Below, piece by piece: positions 7,525 to 15,936 of a DNA stretch of 28,354 bases. This stretch comes from DASVXQ01 sp046727955 (GTDB taxonomy: Bacteria > Actinomycetota > CALGFH01), in contig JBKPDO010000422.1 of the NCBI GenBank assembly GCA_046727955.1, positions 1 through 28,354 of the forward strand. Reading direction: 5' to 3'. Each line of letters begins with the position of its first letter. Positions within the stretch are counted from its first letter, which is position 1. Below the pieces are notes generated by a model that searched no databases, was not told where the DNA came from, and was given only the letters and a program-made list of their open reading frames with translations. The translations under genes and the position numbers were made by a program.

Positions 7525-9584
7525 TCGGCAGCCCCGTAGCGGATGCGCGGGTTGAGCAGCGAGTAGGCGATGTCGGCGAGCAGCGTGGCCGCGAGGTAGA
7601 CGATGCCAACGACCATCACCGCGCCCTGTAGCAGAGGGAAGTCCTTCTTCTGGGCGGTCAGGAACAACAGCTGCCCGATTCCCTGATAGTTGAAGATGAA
7701 CTCGATCACCACCAGCCCGCCGATGAGGTATCCCGTCTGGGTGGCGACGACCGCGATCGTGGGCAGCAGCCCGTTGCGGAGCACGTGACGGAAGATCACG
7801 GTCCGCCGTGGGAGGCCCTTGAGCACCGCGGTGCGCGTGTAATCGGCGTCCAGCGCCTCGATCATGCCCGCGCGCGTGATCCGAGCAATGTAGCCGAACA
7901 GCACGAACACCAGCGGGATCGCGGGCAGGATCAGATAGTAGAACTGCCTGCCCAGCCCGCTCCCGCTGGGCGCCTGGGCGGTGACCGGAAGCAGCCGCAA
8001 CTCAACGGCGAACACGAGGATCACCACGATGCTCCACACGAACTCGGGGACCACCGTGGCGGACAGCCCGCCCACCGTCACGAGCCGGTCCAACGACCGG
8101 CCGTGGGAGAGTCCGGCCACGATCCCGCCCATGATGCCGAGCGGCACCACCATCAGGAACGCCACGAGCGCAAGCTTGAGCGAGTTGAGCAGCGCCGGGC
8201 CCAGCAACGAGGACACCGAGACCTGGTAGGAGAGCGACTCTCCCAGCTTCCCGCGCGCCGCGCTCGAGAGCCAGTCCCAGTACTGGACAGCGACGGGCCG
8301 GTCCGCCCCGATCCGGTGGTTCAGCGCGGCGACGGCCTGCGGCGCGGCGAAGGGCCCAAGGATGCGACGGCCGACGTCGCCGGGGAGCACGTGGGCCCCG
8401 AGGAAGACGATCGTCGCGAGCAGCCAGAGCGTCAGGACCGCGAGCCCGAAGGGCGAGTCGTTGCCCACATCGCCCTTGCCGTTCAACAGCCCCTTGACCA
8501 GGTCCGGGCGGTTCAGCAGCAGGGCGACGGCCTGCCGCACGCGCTTGTCGGTGAAGGGCTCTTTGTCCGTGCGCATGTGCACCTGCCGGTGCGCGGCCGA
8601 GCGGAGCTCCAGGATCTTGACGTTGGGGTTGCTGAACAGCGGCGCGCCGGTGGAAGCGGAGAACTGGCTCACCACGTCGAGCTGCCCGCTCTGCAGCGCC
8701 AGCACCCGCGGCTGCTCCTCGCCGTAGAACTTGAGCGTGATCCCGTCGAGGACGGGGAACCCCGACCCCGCCTGCCAGTAGCTGGGGTTCTTCGCGTAGG
8801 TAACGGACGACCCGGTCTTGAAGCTCGTCATCTTCCAGGGGCCAGTCCCGACGAACGAGCTCTCGTACTTGCCGGCGTAGTCATAGTCGGCCGGCAGGAT
8901 GATCGTGTTGTAGTTGTCCGAGCTCACCAGGTAAGGGAAGCTCCCGTTCGGGGCGTCCAGGTGGAAGGCCACGGTCTGATCGTCCACCACCCGGATGCCG
9001 GCCGGTGTCAGCACCCCCGTAAACGCCGAGAGCGCGCTGGAGCCCCCCTTGGGGTCGGAGTGGACCTGAAGGGTCTTGGCCACGTCCTGGGCCTTCATCG
9101 GCCGGCCGTTGTTGAAGGTCACGCCCTGGCGGATCTTGAAGGTCCACACCGAGGCATCGGCGTTGTGTGACCAGCTCTCGGCGAGCACACCCGTCAGTTT
9201 GAGGTCTTTGTCAGACCAGGTGAGATACTCGCCGGCCTGCCCGAGCACGGCCAGCCCCCCCTCGTCAGCCACCGTGAGGGGATTGACGGCTGCCGTCGGC
9301 GCGATGATCCCGACGCTCATCGTGCCGCCCTTTTTGACGGTGGCAGCGCCCCCGCCGGTGGTCTTCGTCGACGACTGCCCGCAGGCCGCGGCCAGGAAGC
9401 CGAGCACCCCCACTGACATCCCGAGCACCGTCCCGCGCCGGATGAATTCCCGCCGCGAGATTCGGCCGGCGGCCAGTTCATCGATGAGGTGGTTCTCGAG
9501 CTCGGTCCGGCTGGCCCGGACGTTGCCGACCCGGCGTTGCAACTCGTCCACTGCCCACCCCCGGGGATCCCGGAACCGCTGCAC
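7521..9584 (-). pseudogene. In-frame fusion of a truncated peptide-type substrate-binding lipoprotein with a DppB permease
   Basis: Residues 1-~378 are a family 5 (DppA/OppA-like) solute-binding protein. It has a twin-arginine-like SRREFIRRG, a hydrophobic stretch and a lipobox LAAAC (Cys68), then typical features (GVLAESW, VWTFKIRQGVTFNNG, GTGPWKM, DKRVRQAVALLLNRPDLV). At GNDSPF (residue ~379, near base 8450) it passes directly into a DppB permease (LAVLTLWLLATIVFLGAHVLPGD) with the permease EAA loop (EALDADYTRTAVLKGLP) and C-terminus intact. The lipoprotein lacks roughly its last 150 residues and the permease its first few. The frame is open throughout (687 aa), so a chimera could be made. 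It could also be an assembly artefact. It starts at GTG 9584 after a GAGGGTGG. Confidence 0.85.
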
Positions 9585-9679
9585 GGCCCACCCTCAGCTG
9601 TTCGGCGGCCGACGTCAGCGGCCCATGTGCCCTGCTCCTGCAGAGCCTCCCGTCGGGGAGAAATGCCTTCCCTTGCCAC

Positions 9680-10031
9680 GCTTGCGGCGGCCAGGAGTGC
9701 CGGAGTGGTGCTGGCGATGGGACACGACAGCGGCCCGCCGGGCGACGACGCGGCGGAGCTGGTCCGGATGGTGGAGGGGGGGCTGCCGCCGCTGGCGGCC
9801 ATCACGGCGGCCACCAGCGGCGCTGCCCGGGCGTTGGGCCTGCAGGACGAGGTCGGTGTGGTCGCGCCGGGCATGGTGGCCGATCTGGTGGTCATCGATG
9901 GCGATCCGCTGGCGGACATCCGTGTCCTCACCGATCGAGCTTCCATCTGGCTGGTCTTCCAGGCTGGCCGGCCGGTGGCCGGCCGCGCCGTCGAGGGTGG
10001 CGAGGGCGGCGGGTTGGCGCGCTGGACCTGA
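9680..10031 (+). pseudogene. C-terminal fragment of an amidohydrolase
   Basis: The segment reads SAGVVLAMGHDSG, then AAELVRMVEGGLPPLAAITA, ATSGAARALGL and VAPGMVADLVVIDGDPLADI. This is the end of a TIM-barrel amidohydrolase of the imidazolonepropionase/prolidase-like group, with the catalytic Asp in GHDSG and the returning beta-sandwich (VAPGMVADLVV). About 115 residues remain of ~400. The N-terminal metal motif HxH and the carboxylated-lysine region are absent. The frame upstream to 9489 is an artefact of GC content. It lies on the opposite strand to the ABC genes. The family is compatible with imidazolone or hydantoin chemistry but cannot be resolved from this fragment. Confidence 0.7.
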
Positions 10032-10108
10032 CAACCCGTATTGGCTTGCTGGTTGCGGTCGGCTCATGGGACTGAGAGGCCGGTGTGCCGCGGAACGGCG
10101 CAGGCCAG

Positions 10109-11134
10109 CTAGCGACGGCGTGGCCTGGGCTCGCGGGGCGGGCGGGTGGACTCGCGGCGGTGGAGCACTGGAACTTTGACGACCCGCCGGCCGCGCGGCT
10201 TGCCGTCGATGGCGGCGGCGACGAGCTGCACCGCCACGCGGATGATCCCCTCGCGGTCCCAGTCGAACGTCGTCAGGGGCGGGGACAGCAGGCCCGACAC
10301 GGGGTGGTTGTCGTACCCGATGATCGAGAGGTCGGTGGGGATCCGCAGGCCCAAGTCCCGAGTTGCCGCATACCCACCGTAGGCGATCGAATCGGAGAGG
10401 CAGAACAGTGCGGTCGGCCGGTCGCGCGCGCGGAGCACCTTCCTGGCCGCCTGTGTGGCCGTGGCGAGGGAGTGGGGCGATGCCCGAACGGTGACGTCGA
10501 GGCCGAGCCGGTCTGCCTCGGCCAGCACGTGGGTGTCCGTCGGGCGGTCCGGGGTGCTGGGCTGGGTCGAGGTCAGCACCGCGACGCACCGGTGCCCGAG
10601 CTGGTGCAGGTGCTCCAGCGCCAGTGTCACGCCGGTCCGGTTGTCGAACAGGACCTCGCCGGCGGGCCGCGCGCCCTGCAGGGAGTCTCCGATCGCCACC
10701 ACGGGCACGGTCTCGGTGAGGTCAGCCCACAGCGGCGCGGAGGGGTCCAGCGGGAACACGAGGAGACCGTCGACCCGCTGGTCGCATAGCTGCAACGCCA
10801 GAGCCTGCTCGCGTTTCGGTTCACCGCCCGCGTCCACGATGAGTGCGTACAGGTCCCGCGCGAGCAGCTCACGTCCGACGCCAGCGGCCACCTGCTGCTG
10901 CCACAGGTCCTCCAGCGAACCGTAGAGCACCCCGACCATGCCCGTCCGGCCGCTCGCCAGCGCGCGGGCGATCGGATGGACCTCGTAGCCGAGCTCGGCG
11001 GCCACCCGGCGGACTCGCTCCTCGGTTTCCTTGGAGACGTGAATGCCGCGCAGGGCGTAAGAGACGGCCGCGGTGGACAGTCCGGCGGCCTCCGCGACCT
11101 GCCTGATGGTGGCTCGCTTGCGTGGCTTCGACAT
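10109..11134 (-). CDS. LacI-family transcriptional regulator
   Basis: A complete 341-residue LacI/GalR protein. The N-terminal HTH reads ATIRQVAEAAGLSTAAVSYA, followed by the hinge helix region (VHPIARALASGRTGMVGV). The periplasmic-binding-protein-like effector domain follows, with FDNRTGVTLALEHLHQLGH and a C-terminal DLSIIGYDNHPVSGLLSPPL. It is divergent from the amidohydrolase/dioxygenase/HAL operon. Two 12-bp palindromes of LacI type (11213-11237) lie at that operon's promoter and are its likely operators. The decayed ABC transporter cluster may once have been part of the same regulon. The effector is unknown. The ATG at 11134 places the HTH at the normal distance from the N-terminus. Confidence 0.93.
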   Translation of the reverse strand: MSKPRKRATIRQVAEAAGLSTAAVSYALRGIHVSKETEERVRRVAAELGYEVHPIARALASGRTGMVGVLYGSLEDLWQQQVAAGVGRELLARDLYALIVDAGGEPKREQALALQLCDQRVDGLLVFPLDPSAPLWADLTETVPVVAIGDSLQGARPAGEVLFDNRTGVTLALEHLHQLGHRCVAVLTSTQPSTPDRPTDTHVLAEADRLGLDVTVRASPHSLATATQAARKVLRARDRPTALFCLSDSIAYGGYAATRDLGLRIPTDLSIIGYDNHPVSGLLSPPLTTFDWDREGIIRVAVQLVAAAIDGKPRGRRVVKVPVLHRRESTRPPREPRPRRR

Positions 11135-11196
11135 GAGAACAGGCTACCCCGGGACGATTGTCGTGGTCCTGTCATAGTCCGCAGAGGTGAGGCTGC

Positions 11197-11225
11197 TTGA
11201 CATGGGCTCAAGTGAAGCGATTCAC
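11197..11225 (+). promoter_or_regulatory. Promoter of the amidohydrolase-dioxygenase-HAL operon
   Basis: A perfect -35 hexamer TTGACA sits at 11197-11202. The position 17 bp downstream (11220-11225, ATTCAC) is a poor -10 but lies inside the first operator palindrome, the layout expected for a LacI-repressed promoter. The coding start follows ~40 bp later at 11266. Confidence 0.5.
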
Positions 11226-11238
11226 TGAAACGCTTCAC
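11212..11238. promoter_or_regulatory. Tandem LacI-type operators
   Basis: Two adjacent near-palindromes, TGAAGCGATTCA (11213-11224) and TGAAACGCTTCA (11226-11237), have centres 13 bp apart. The outer arms GTGAAGCG (11212-11219) and CGCTTCAC (11231-11238) also form a perfect 8-bp inverted repeat around 11 bp. TGAAACGnTTCA-like sites are typical of LacI/GalR regulators. A weaker third half-site (CGAAACGGCTCG) follows at 11238. They overlap the predicted -10 region. Confidence 0.7.
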
Positions 11239-11265
11239 GAAACGGCTCGCTTCTGGAGTGTCCGC

Positions 11266-12165
11266 ATGCGCGTCGATGTTCATCAGCACCTGTGGCCCGA
11301 CTCGCTCGTGGATGCGCTGCGCAGGCGCCGGCAGGCGCCGCGGATGGCCGGCTGGACCCTGGTCCTGGACGGCGAGCCAGACTTCGCCGTCGACCCGGCC
11401 GACCACGACGTCGTGCGGCGTCAGGCCCAGGCGCGCGAGGACGGACTCGATCTTGTCCTCGTGTCCCCGTCCAGTCCACTCGGCATCGAATGGCTTCCGG
11501 CGGAAGAGGCGCTGCCGCTGCTGGATGCCTACCACGAAGGCGTCCTCCCGTTGCCCGCGCCGTTCCAGGCCTGGGCCTCGGCGTGCCTGAGCGACGTCGA
11601 CCCCGCCCAAGTGGACAAGCAACTACGCCGGGGGTGCGTCGGGTTGCAGCTGCCGGCGACCGCAGTCCTCGACGCGCAGGGGTATGAGCGCTGCGCGTCG
11701 CTGCTGGACCTGCTCGAGGCACATGACCGCCCCGTGTTCATTCACCCGGGCGCCGCCCCGCCGGCGCTGCACGGCGCCCCGAAGTGGTGGCCTGCGCTGG
11801 TGCCGTACGTACAGCAGATGCATGCCGCCTGGTTCGCGTTCCGGGCCTTCGGCCGGTCGGGCCACCCGCGGCTGCGGGTCTGCTTCGCGATGCTCGCCGG
11901 CCTGGCGCCCCTGCACGGGGAGCGCCTGCGGGCACGCGGCGGTGACCGGGGCGCGGTGGACCCGAACGTCTTCGTCGAAGGCTCGTCCTACGGGACGCGC
12001 GCGGTCGATGCCGTCGTCCGCGTCCTCGGCGTCGACGCGGTCGTGCTCGGCTCGGACCGGCCGTACGCCTGCCCAAGCGACCTCGGCCTGGGCGTGGCGG
12101 CTGCGCACGCCATGGACACCACGAACCCGATCCGGCTGCTCGACCTCGAAGGGGTGATGGGATGA
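11266..12165 (+). CDS. Amidohydrolase-2 family metal-dependent hydrolase
   Basis: A 299-residue TIM-barrel protein of the amidohydrolase-2 (ACMSD-like) group. The N-terminal metal motif is HQH (His6, His8), a further ligand His160 lies in VFIHPG, and the catalytic Asp264 lies in VVLGSDRPY. Related enzymes hydrolyse lactones, amides or cyclic imides or decarboxylate acids; the substrate here is not evident. I chose ATG 11266 because a GGAG lies 7 bases upstream and because the longer frame from 11197 would translate the promoter and operators. It is the first gene of a tight operon: its stop overlaps the next start (ATGA at 12162-12165). Regulation is probably by the divergent LacI protein. 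Confidence 0.85.
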   Translation: MRVDVHQHLWPDSLVDALRRRRQAPRMAGWTLVLDGEPDFAVDPADHDVVRRQAQAREDGLDLVLVSPSSPLGIEWLPAEEALPLLDAYHEGVLPLPAPFQAWASACLSDVDPAQVDKQLRRGCVGLQLPATAVLDAQGYERCASLLDLLEAHDRPVFIHPGAAPPALHGAPKWWPALVPYVQQMHAAWFAFRAFGRSGHPRLRVCFAMLAGLAPLHGERLRARGGDRGAVDPNVFVEGSSYGTRAVDAVVRVLGVDAVVLGSDRPYACPSDLGLGVAAAHAMDTTNPIRLLDLEGVMG

Positions 12166-12659
12166 TCTGGGAGGCGCTGCCCGCGCGGATCCTCGACAAA
12201 CACGAGCTCCAAGCGCTCGTCGACGACCTCGCGACCCGGCCTGAGCTGTGGCGCGAGCACGTTGCGTTCTCCCACGAGAAGCGCCACTACGTCTCGCTGT
12301 ACCGCGACGAGCACGTGGACGTCTGGCTGCTGTGCTGGACCAGGACCAACGACACCGGGTGGCACGACCACGACATCTCCTCGGGGGCGGTCCAGGTCGT
12401 GCAGGGCGCCGTCACCGAGTCCAGCCCACGGCTCGGCGGCGAGCACGTCGTCACCGTGCTCTCCGCCGGCCGGTCGTTCTGCTTCGGGCCGGATCATATC
12501 CACCGGATGAGCGGCGAGGGCGAGGGCAGCGTGACCATCCACGCGTACTCGCCACCGCCCTGGCGGCTCGGCCAGTATGCCATCGGCGCTGACGGCATCA
12601 TGCGCCGCATCTCGGTCAGCTACGCCGAAGAGCTGCGCCCGTTCGACCCGGCGGCCTGA
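12162..12659 (+). CDS. Cysteine dioxygenase-like thiol dioxygenase (cupin)
   Basis: A 165-residue cupin resembling bacterial cysteine dioxygenases. The iron ligands appear in GWHDHD (His68, His70) and HIHRM (His114, aligning with the HRV ligand of CDO). The third signature SxHxY appears as TIHAY (Thr125, His127, Tyr129) followed by SPP, so the usual Ser is Thr. An Arg in YVSLYRDE matches the region of the substrate-carboxylate Arg. CDO-type enzymes oxidise a thiol to a sulfinate with O2. The start overlaps the amidohydrolase stop by 4 bp, implying translational coupling. With a HAL-like lyase next door, the substrate may be a thiol amino acid other than cysteine; that is inference. Confidence 0.85.
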   Translation: MIWEALPARILDKHELQALVDDLATRPELWREHVAFSHEKRHYVSLYRDEHVDVWLLCWTRTNDTGWHDHDISSGAVQVVQGAVTESSPRLGGEHVVTVLSAGRSFCFGPDHIHRMSGEGEGSVTIHAYSPPPWRLGQYAIGADGIMRRISVSYAEELRPFDPAA

Positions 12660-12709
12660 CGTGCGCGATCCGTCGGCCCCGCTTGGTAGGCTGGCCCGGG
12701 GTGTCGGAG

Positions 12710-14146
12710 ATGACGATCACGCTGGACGGCGGGGGCCTCACCTGCGAGCACGTCCGGGCGGTGGCCCGCGACGGCGCACCGGTCGAGGTCGCCGCCGCGG
12801 GCATGGAGCGGGCGCGAGCCGCGCACAAGGTCGCCCGCGAGGTCGCGGCCCGGCGGCCCGTGTACGGCGTTACGACGGGGGTCGGCGCGAACCGCACCGT
12901 CGCCGTCGGTGCGGGCGATAACGCCAGCCACGGCCTGTGCCTGCTGCGCAGCCATACCGGCGGCGCCGGTCCACTACTGGCCCGGGCGAGCGTGCGCGCG
13001 ATGCTCGTCGTACGGCTCAACCAGCTGGCCGCGGGCGGCTCGGGGGTCGACCCGGCGTTGCTGGAGGTGCTCGCGGAGGCGCTCAACCGCGGGCTCACCC
13101 CCCGCGTGTTCCGGTACGGCGCGGTCGGCACGGCAGACCTGACCGCCTTGGCCTCCACCGCCCTGTGCATCCTCGGGGAGCGCCCGTGGGACGGTGGCTC
13201 CACGCCGGCCCACCCGTTCGGGTCCTCCGACGCGCTCGCCTTCATCAGCAGCAACGCGGCCACCGTTGGGGAGGCCGCCCTCGCGTGTCACGACCTGCGC
13301 CGGCTGCTCCGTGCCGGCCCGGTGATCGCGGCCCTGTCCTTTGTAGCGGTGGACGGCTCGCCGGAGCCGTACGCCCCGGTCGTGCACGAGTCCCGGCCGC
13401 ACCTGGGCCAGTGGGCTGTCGCGGCGCGGATGCGCGAGCTGCTCGGGACCAGGGCCCGGCGGCCCGCCCGGCGCATCCAGGACCCGTACGGCCTCCGCGT
13501 GCTCCCCCAGGTCCACGGCCCCGCGGTCGACGCGGCCGAGGACCTGGAGCGCGTCCTGACCGTGGAGATGAACGCGGCCGGGGAGAACCCGCTGGTCGAC
13601 GTGCGCGCCCACGACGTGCTTCACAACGGCAACTTCCACACCGCCTACCTCACCCTGGCCCTCGACAAGGCGCGCGCCGCGCTGTTCCAGACCGCCGCGC
13701 TGTCCGTGGCCCGGTCCGGCGCCCTCGCCGAGCCGGAGTCCACCGGGCTGCGACCGTTCCTCGCCGACGGCCCGGAATCGAGCTCCGGCGTGATGATCCT
13801 CGAGTATCTCGCGCACTCGGCTCTTGCCGACATTCGGCACCAGGCCGCGCCGGCCGCGCTCGGCAGCGCCGTGCTCGCCCGCGGCCTCGAGGAGCACGCA
13901 AGCTTCTCCACGCAGGCTGCGTGGCGCACGACCGAGGCGCTGCCGGCGTACGAGATCGTGCTCGCCTGCGAGCTCGTCGCCGCCGTCCGGGCCCTGCGGC
14001 TTCGTGCCGTCACCCTGTGGCCGGGCCCGTTGCGGGAGGCGTACGAGCGGGCCTGCTCTGTCCTGGACCCGGCCACCGAGGACCGGCCGCTCGACGACGA
14101 CCTGGCCGCAGCCATCCGGCTCCTACCGGAGCTGGCGCAGGGATAG
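12710..14146 (+). CDS. Histidine ammonia-lyase family protein lacking the MIO triad
   Basis: A 478-residue member of the HAL/PAL aromatic lyase family. Most landmarks are present: the catalytic Tyr loop VYGVTTGVG (Tyr52), LLRSHTGG, QDPYGLRVLPQVHG (Tyr260, Arg263), MNAAGENPL, HNGNFHT, and the C-terminal LEEHASF. At the MIO site, where HAL reads GSVGASGDLAPLA, this protein reads GAVGTADLTALA (137-148): the Ala-Ser-Gly that cyclises to MIO is missing and the loop is one residue shorter. Ordinary MIO-dependent deamination is therefore not expected. It may be a MIO-independent lyase (ergothionase is a known one) or a non-catalytic homologue. Alternative in-frame starts are GTG 12701 and TTG 12683; ATG 12710 gives the family-like N-terminus MTITLDGGGLT. 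It is the third gene of the operon. Confidence 0.88.
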   Translation: MTITLDGGGLTCEHVRAVARDGAPVEVAAAGMERARAAHKVAREVAARRPVYGVTTGVGANRTVAVGAGDNASHGLCLLRSHTGGAGPLLARASVRAMLVVRLNQLAAGGSGVDPALLEVLAEALNRGLTPRVFRYGAVGTADLTALASTALCILGERPWDGGSTPAHPFGSSDALAFISSNAATVGEAALACHDLRRLLRAGPVIAALSFVAVDGSPEPYAPVVHESRPHLGQWAVAARMRELLGTRARRPARRIQDPYGLRVLPQVHGPAVDAAEDLERVLTVEMNAAGENPLVDVRAHDVLHNGNFHTAYLTLALDKARAALFQTAALSVARSGALAEPESTGLRPFLADGPESSSGVMILEYLAHSALADIRHQAAPAALGSAVLARGLEEHASFSTQAAWRTTEALPAYEIVLACELVAAVRALRLRAVTLWPGPLREAYERACSVLDPATEDRPLDDDLAAAIRLLPELAQG

Positions 14147-14232
14147 GTCATGGGGCCGTGCGCACGAAGTCATCGGCTGGGCCTCAACCGGTCGGTGGAG
14201 AGGTCCGCGACCGCGACGAGAGAGGGGCCGCA

Positions 14233-15879
14233 ATGACCGTGAGCAGGTTCGCCGGACGGCCGCCCGAGCCGTGGATGCTGGTCGATGTGGACAAGCTGGT
14301 GCAGGCCTACTACGAGCGGCGGCCCGATGCGTCGGAGCCGTCGCAGCGGGTCGTCTTCGGCACTTCCGGTCACCGCGGCTCGGCCTTCAGGACGGCCTTC
14401 AACGAGGCGCACATCCTCGCCACCACCAACGCGATCTGCCGCTACCGCCGACAGCACGGCATCGATGGGCCGCTGTTCCTGGGCCGGGACACCCATGCGC
14501 TGTCTGAGCCAGCCTTCCGCAGCGCCGTCGAGGTGCTCGCCGCCAACCATGTGGAGACCGTGGTGGACAGCGCCGGTGGGTACACGCCTACGCCGGTGAT
14601 CTCCCACGCGATCCTCACCTGGAACCGCGGCCACAACGACCAGCTGGCCGACGGGATCGTGGTGACCCCGTCCCACAACCCGCCCGAGGACGGCGGCTTC
14701 AAGTACAACCCTCCCAGCGGCGGCCCGGCCGACACCGACATCACCGACTGGATCCAGAACCAGGCAAATCGGCTGTTGGCCGCCGGCCCGGACGAGGTTC
14801 GGCGGGCACCCTACGAGCGGGCCGTCGCGACGGTGCGCCGCCACGACTACGTGGCTGCATACGTCGACGACCTGCCCACCGTGGTGGACGTCGACGCCAT
14901 CCGCGAGTCGGGGACCCGCCTGGGCGTGGACCCGCTGGGCGGGGCGAGCGTGGCGTACTGGCAGGCCATCGCCGAGCGCCATCGCCTGGACCTCGAAGTC
15001 GTCAACGACCAGGTGGACCCGAGATTCGCCTTCATGCGGGTCGACTGGGACGGCAAGATCCGCATGGACCCGTCGTCGCCCTCCGCGATGGCCGGGCTGG
15101 TCGACCTGAAGGATCGCTTCGACGTGGCGTTCGGCAACGACGCCGATGCCGACCGGCACGGCATCGTGACCCCGGGCGCCGGGCTGCTCAACCCCAACCA
15201 CTACCTGGCCGTGGCCATCAGCCACCTGTTCGGCGGCCACCGGGACTGGCCGGAGACGGTCGCCGTGGGCAAGACCGTGGTGTCGAGCAGCATGATCGAC
15301 CGGGTGGTGGCCGATCTCGGCCGGCGGCTGGTCGAGGTCCCGGTGGGCTTCAAGTGGTTCGTGGACGGGCTGCTCGACGGCTCGCTCGGCTTCGGCGGCG
15401 AGGAGAGCGCTGGCGCGTCGTTGCTGCGGCGCGACGGCAGCGTGTGGACCACCGACAAGGACGGGATCGTGCTGTGCCTGCTCGCGGCCGAGATCACCGC
15501 CACCGGTGGCAGCGACCCTGGTGTGCTCTACGAGGACCTGGCCGACCGCTTCGGTCGCTCGGCGTACCGGCGCATCGACGCCCCGGCCAGCGCGGAGCAG
15601 AAAGACGTGCTCAGGCGGCTCTCCGCGGGGCAGATCGAGGTGGGCGAGCTCGCCGGCGAGAAGATCATGGACGTGCTGACCTTGGCCCCGGGCAACGGCG
15701 CCCCGATCGGCGGGCTGAAGGTCATGACCGAGCACGGCTGGTTCGCGGCCCGTCCGTCCGGCACCGAGGACGTGTACAAGCTCTACGCGGAGAGCTTTCT
15801 CGGCGAGGATCACCTGGAGCGCATCATCGGCCAGGCGCGGCAGATCATCGCCAGGGCCATGGAGGCGGCGGGCCCCTGA
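14233..15879 (+). CDS. pgm: Phosphoglucomutase (alpha-D-glucose phosphate-specific)
   Basis: A 548-residue enzyme, the length of E. coli Pgm (546). It interconverts glucose 1-phosphate and glucose 6-phosphate in the cytosol. All four active-site loops are present: the phosphoserine loop VTPSHNPPEDGG (Ser147), the metal loop GNDADADRHG, the sugar-binding GGEESAGAS, and the phosphate-binding ARPSGTEDVYK. The N-terminal FGTSGHRGS substrate loop is also intact. ATG 14233 is preceded by GAGAGGGG at good spacing. It lies 86 bp after the HAL-like gene on the same strand but is a housekeeping gene, probably not functionally tied to that operon. It converges on rpsD. Confidence 0.97.
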   Translation: MTVSRFAGRPPEPWMLVDVDKLVQAYYERRPDASEPSQRVVFGTSGHRGSAFRTAFNEAHILATTNAICRYRRQHGIDGPLFLGRDTHALSEPAFRSAVEVLAANHVETVVDSAGGYTPTPVISHAILTWNRGHNDQLADGIVVTPSHNPPEDGGFKYNPPSGGPADTDITDWIQNQANRLLAAGPDEVRRAPYERAVATVRRHDYVAAYVDDLPTVVDVDAIRESGTRLGVDPLGGASVAYWQAIAERHRLDLEVVNDQVDPRFAFMRVDWDGKIRMDPSSPSAMAGLVDLKDRFDVAFGNDADADRHGIVTPGAGLLNPNHYLAVAISHLFGGHRDWPETVAVGKTVVSSSMIDRVVADLGRRLVEVPVGFKWFVDGLLDGSLGFGGEESAGASLLRRDGSVWTTDKDGIVLCLLAAEITATGGSDPGVLYEDLADRFGRSAYRRIDAPASAEQKDVLRRLSAGQIEVGELAGEKIMDVLTLAPGNGAPIGGLKVMTEHGWFAARPSGTEDVYKLYAESFLGEDHLERIIGQARQIIARAMEAAGP

Positions 15880-15936
15880 GGACGCCGCCGCGCCCGGCCG
15901 AAGGCGCTGCCGGTGGATCCGACGCTGCGCCGCGGG

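Noticed and set aside
7785..9170. Plus-strand frame (461 codons) opposite the SBP-DppB fusion
   Set aside because: Composition and lack of motifs mark it as a shadow; the minus strand matches two known families.
13120..13150. The altered MIO site as a sequencing frameshift
   Set aside because: The frame is continuous and family-like on both sides, and the change equals loss of exactly one codon plus substitutions, not a 1- or 2-base slip.
12937..14232. Extension of the phosphoglucomutase frame 432 codons upstream through the HAL-like gene
   Set aside because: The upstream part is Arg/Pro/Gly-rich and out of frame with the HAL-like gene; Pgm length and a ribosome site support ATG 14233.
14170..15813. 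Long antisense frame (547 codons) opposite phosphoglucomutase
   Set aside because: It mirrors the pgm codon pattern; pgm has all catalytic motifs, and the antisense product is His/Val/Gly-rich without homology.
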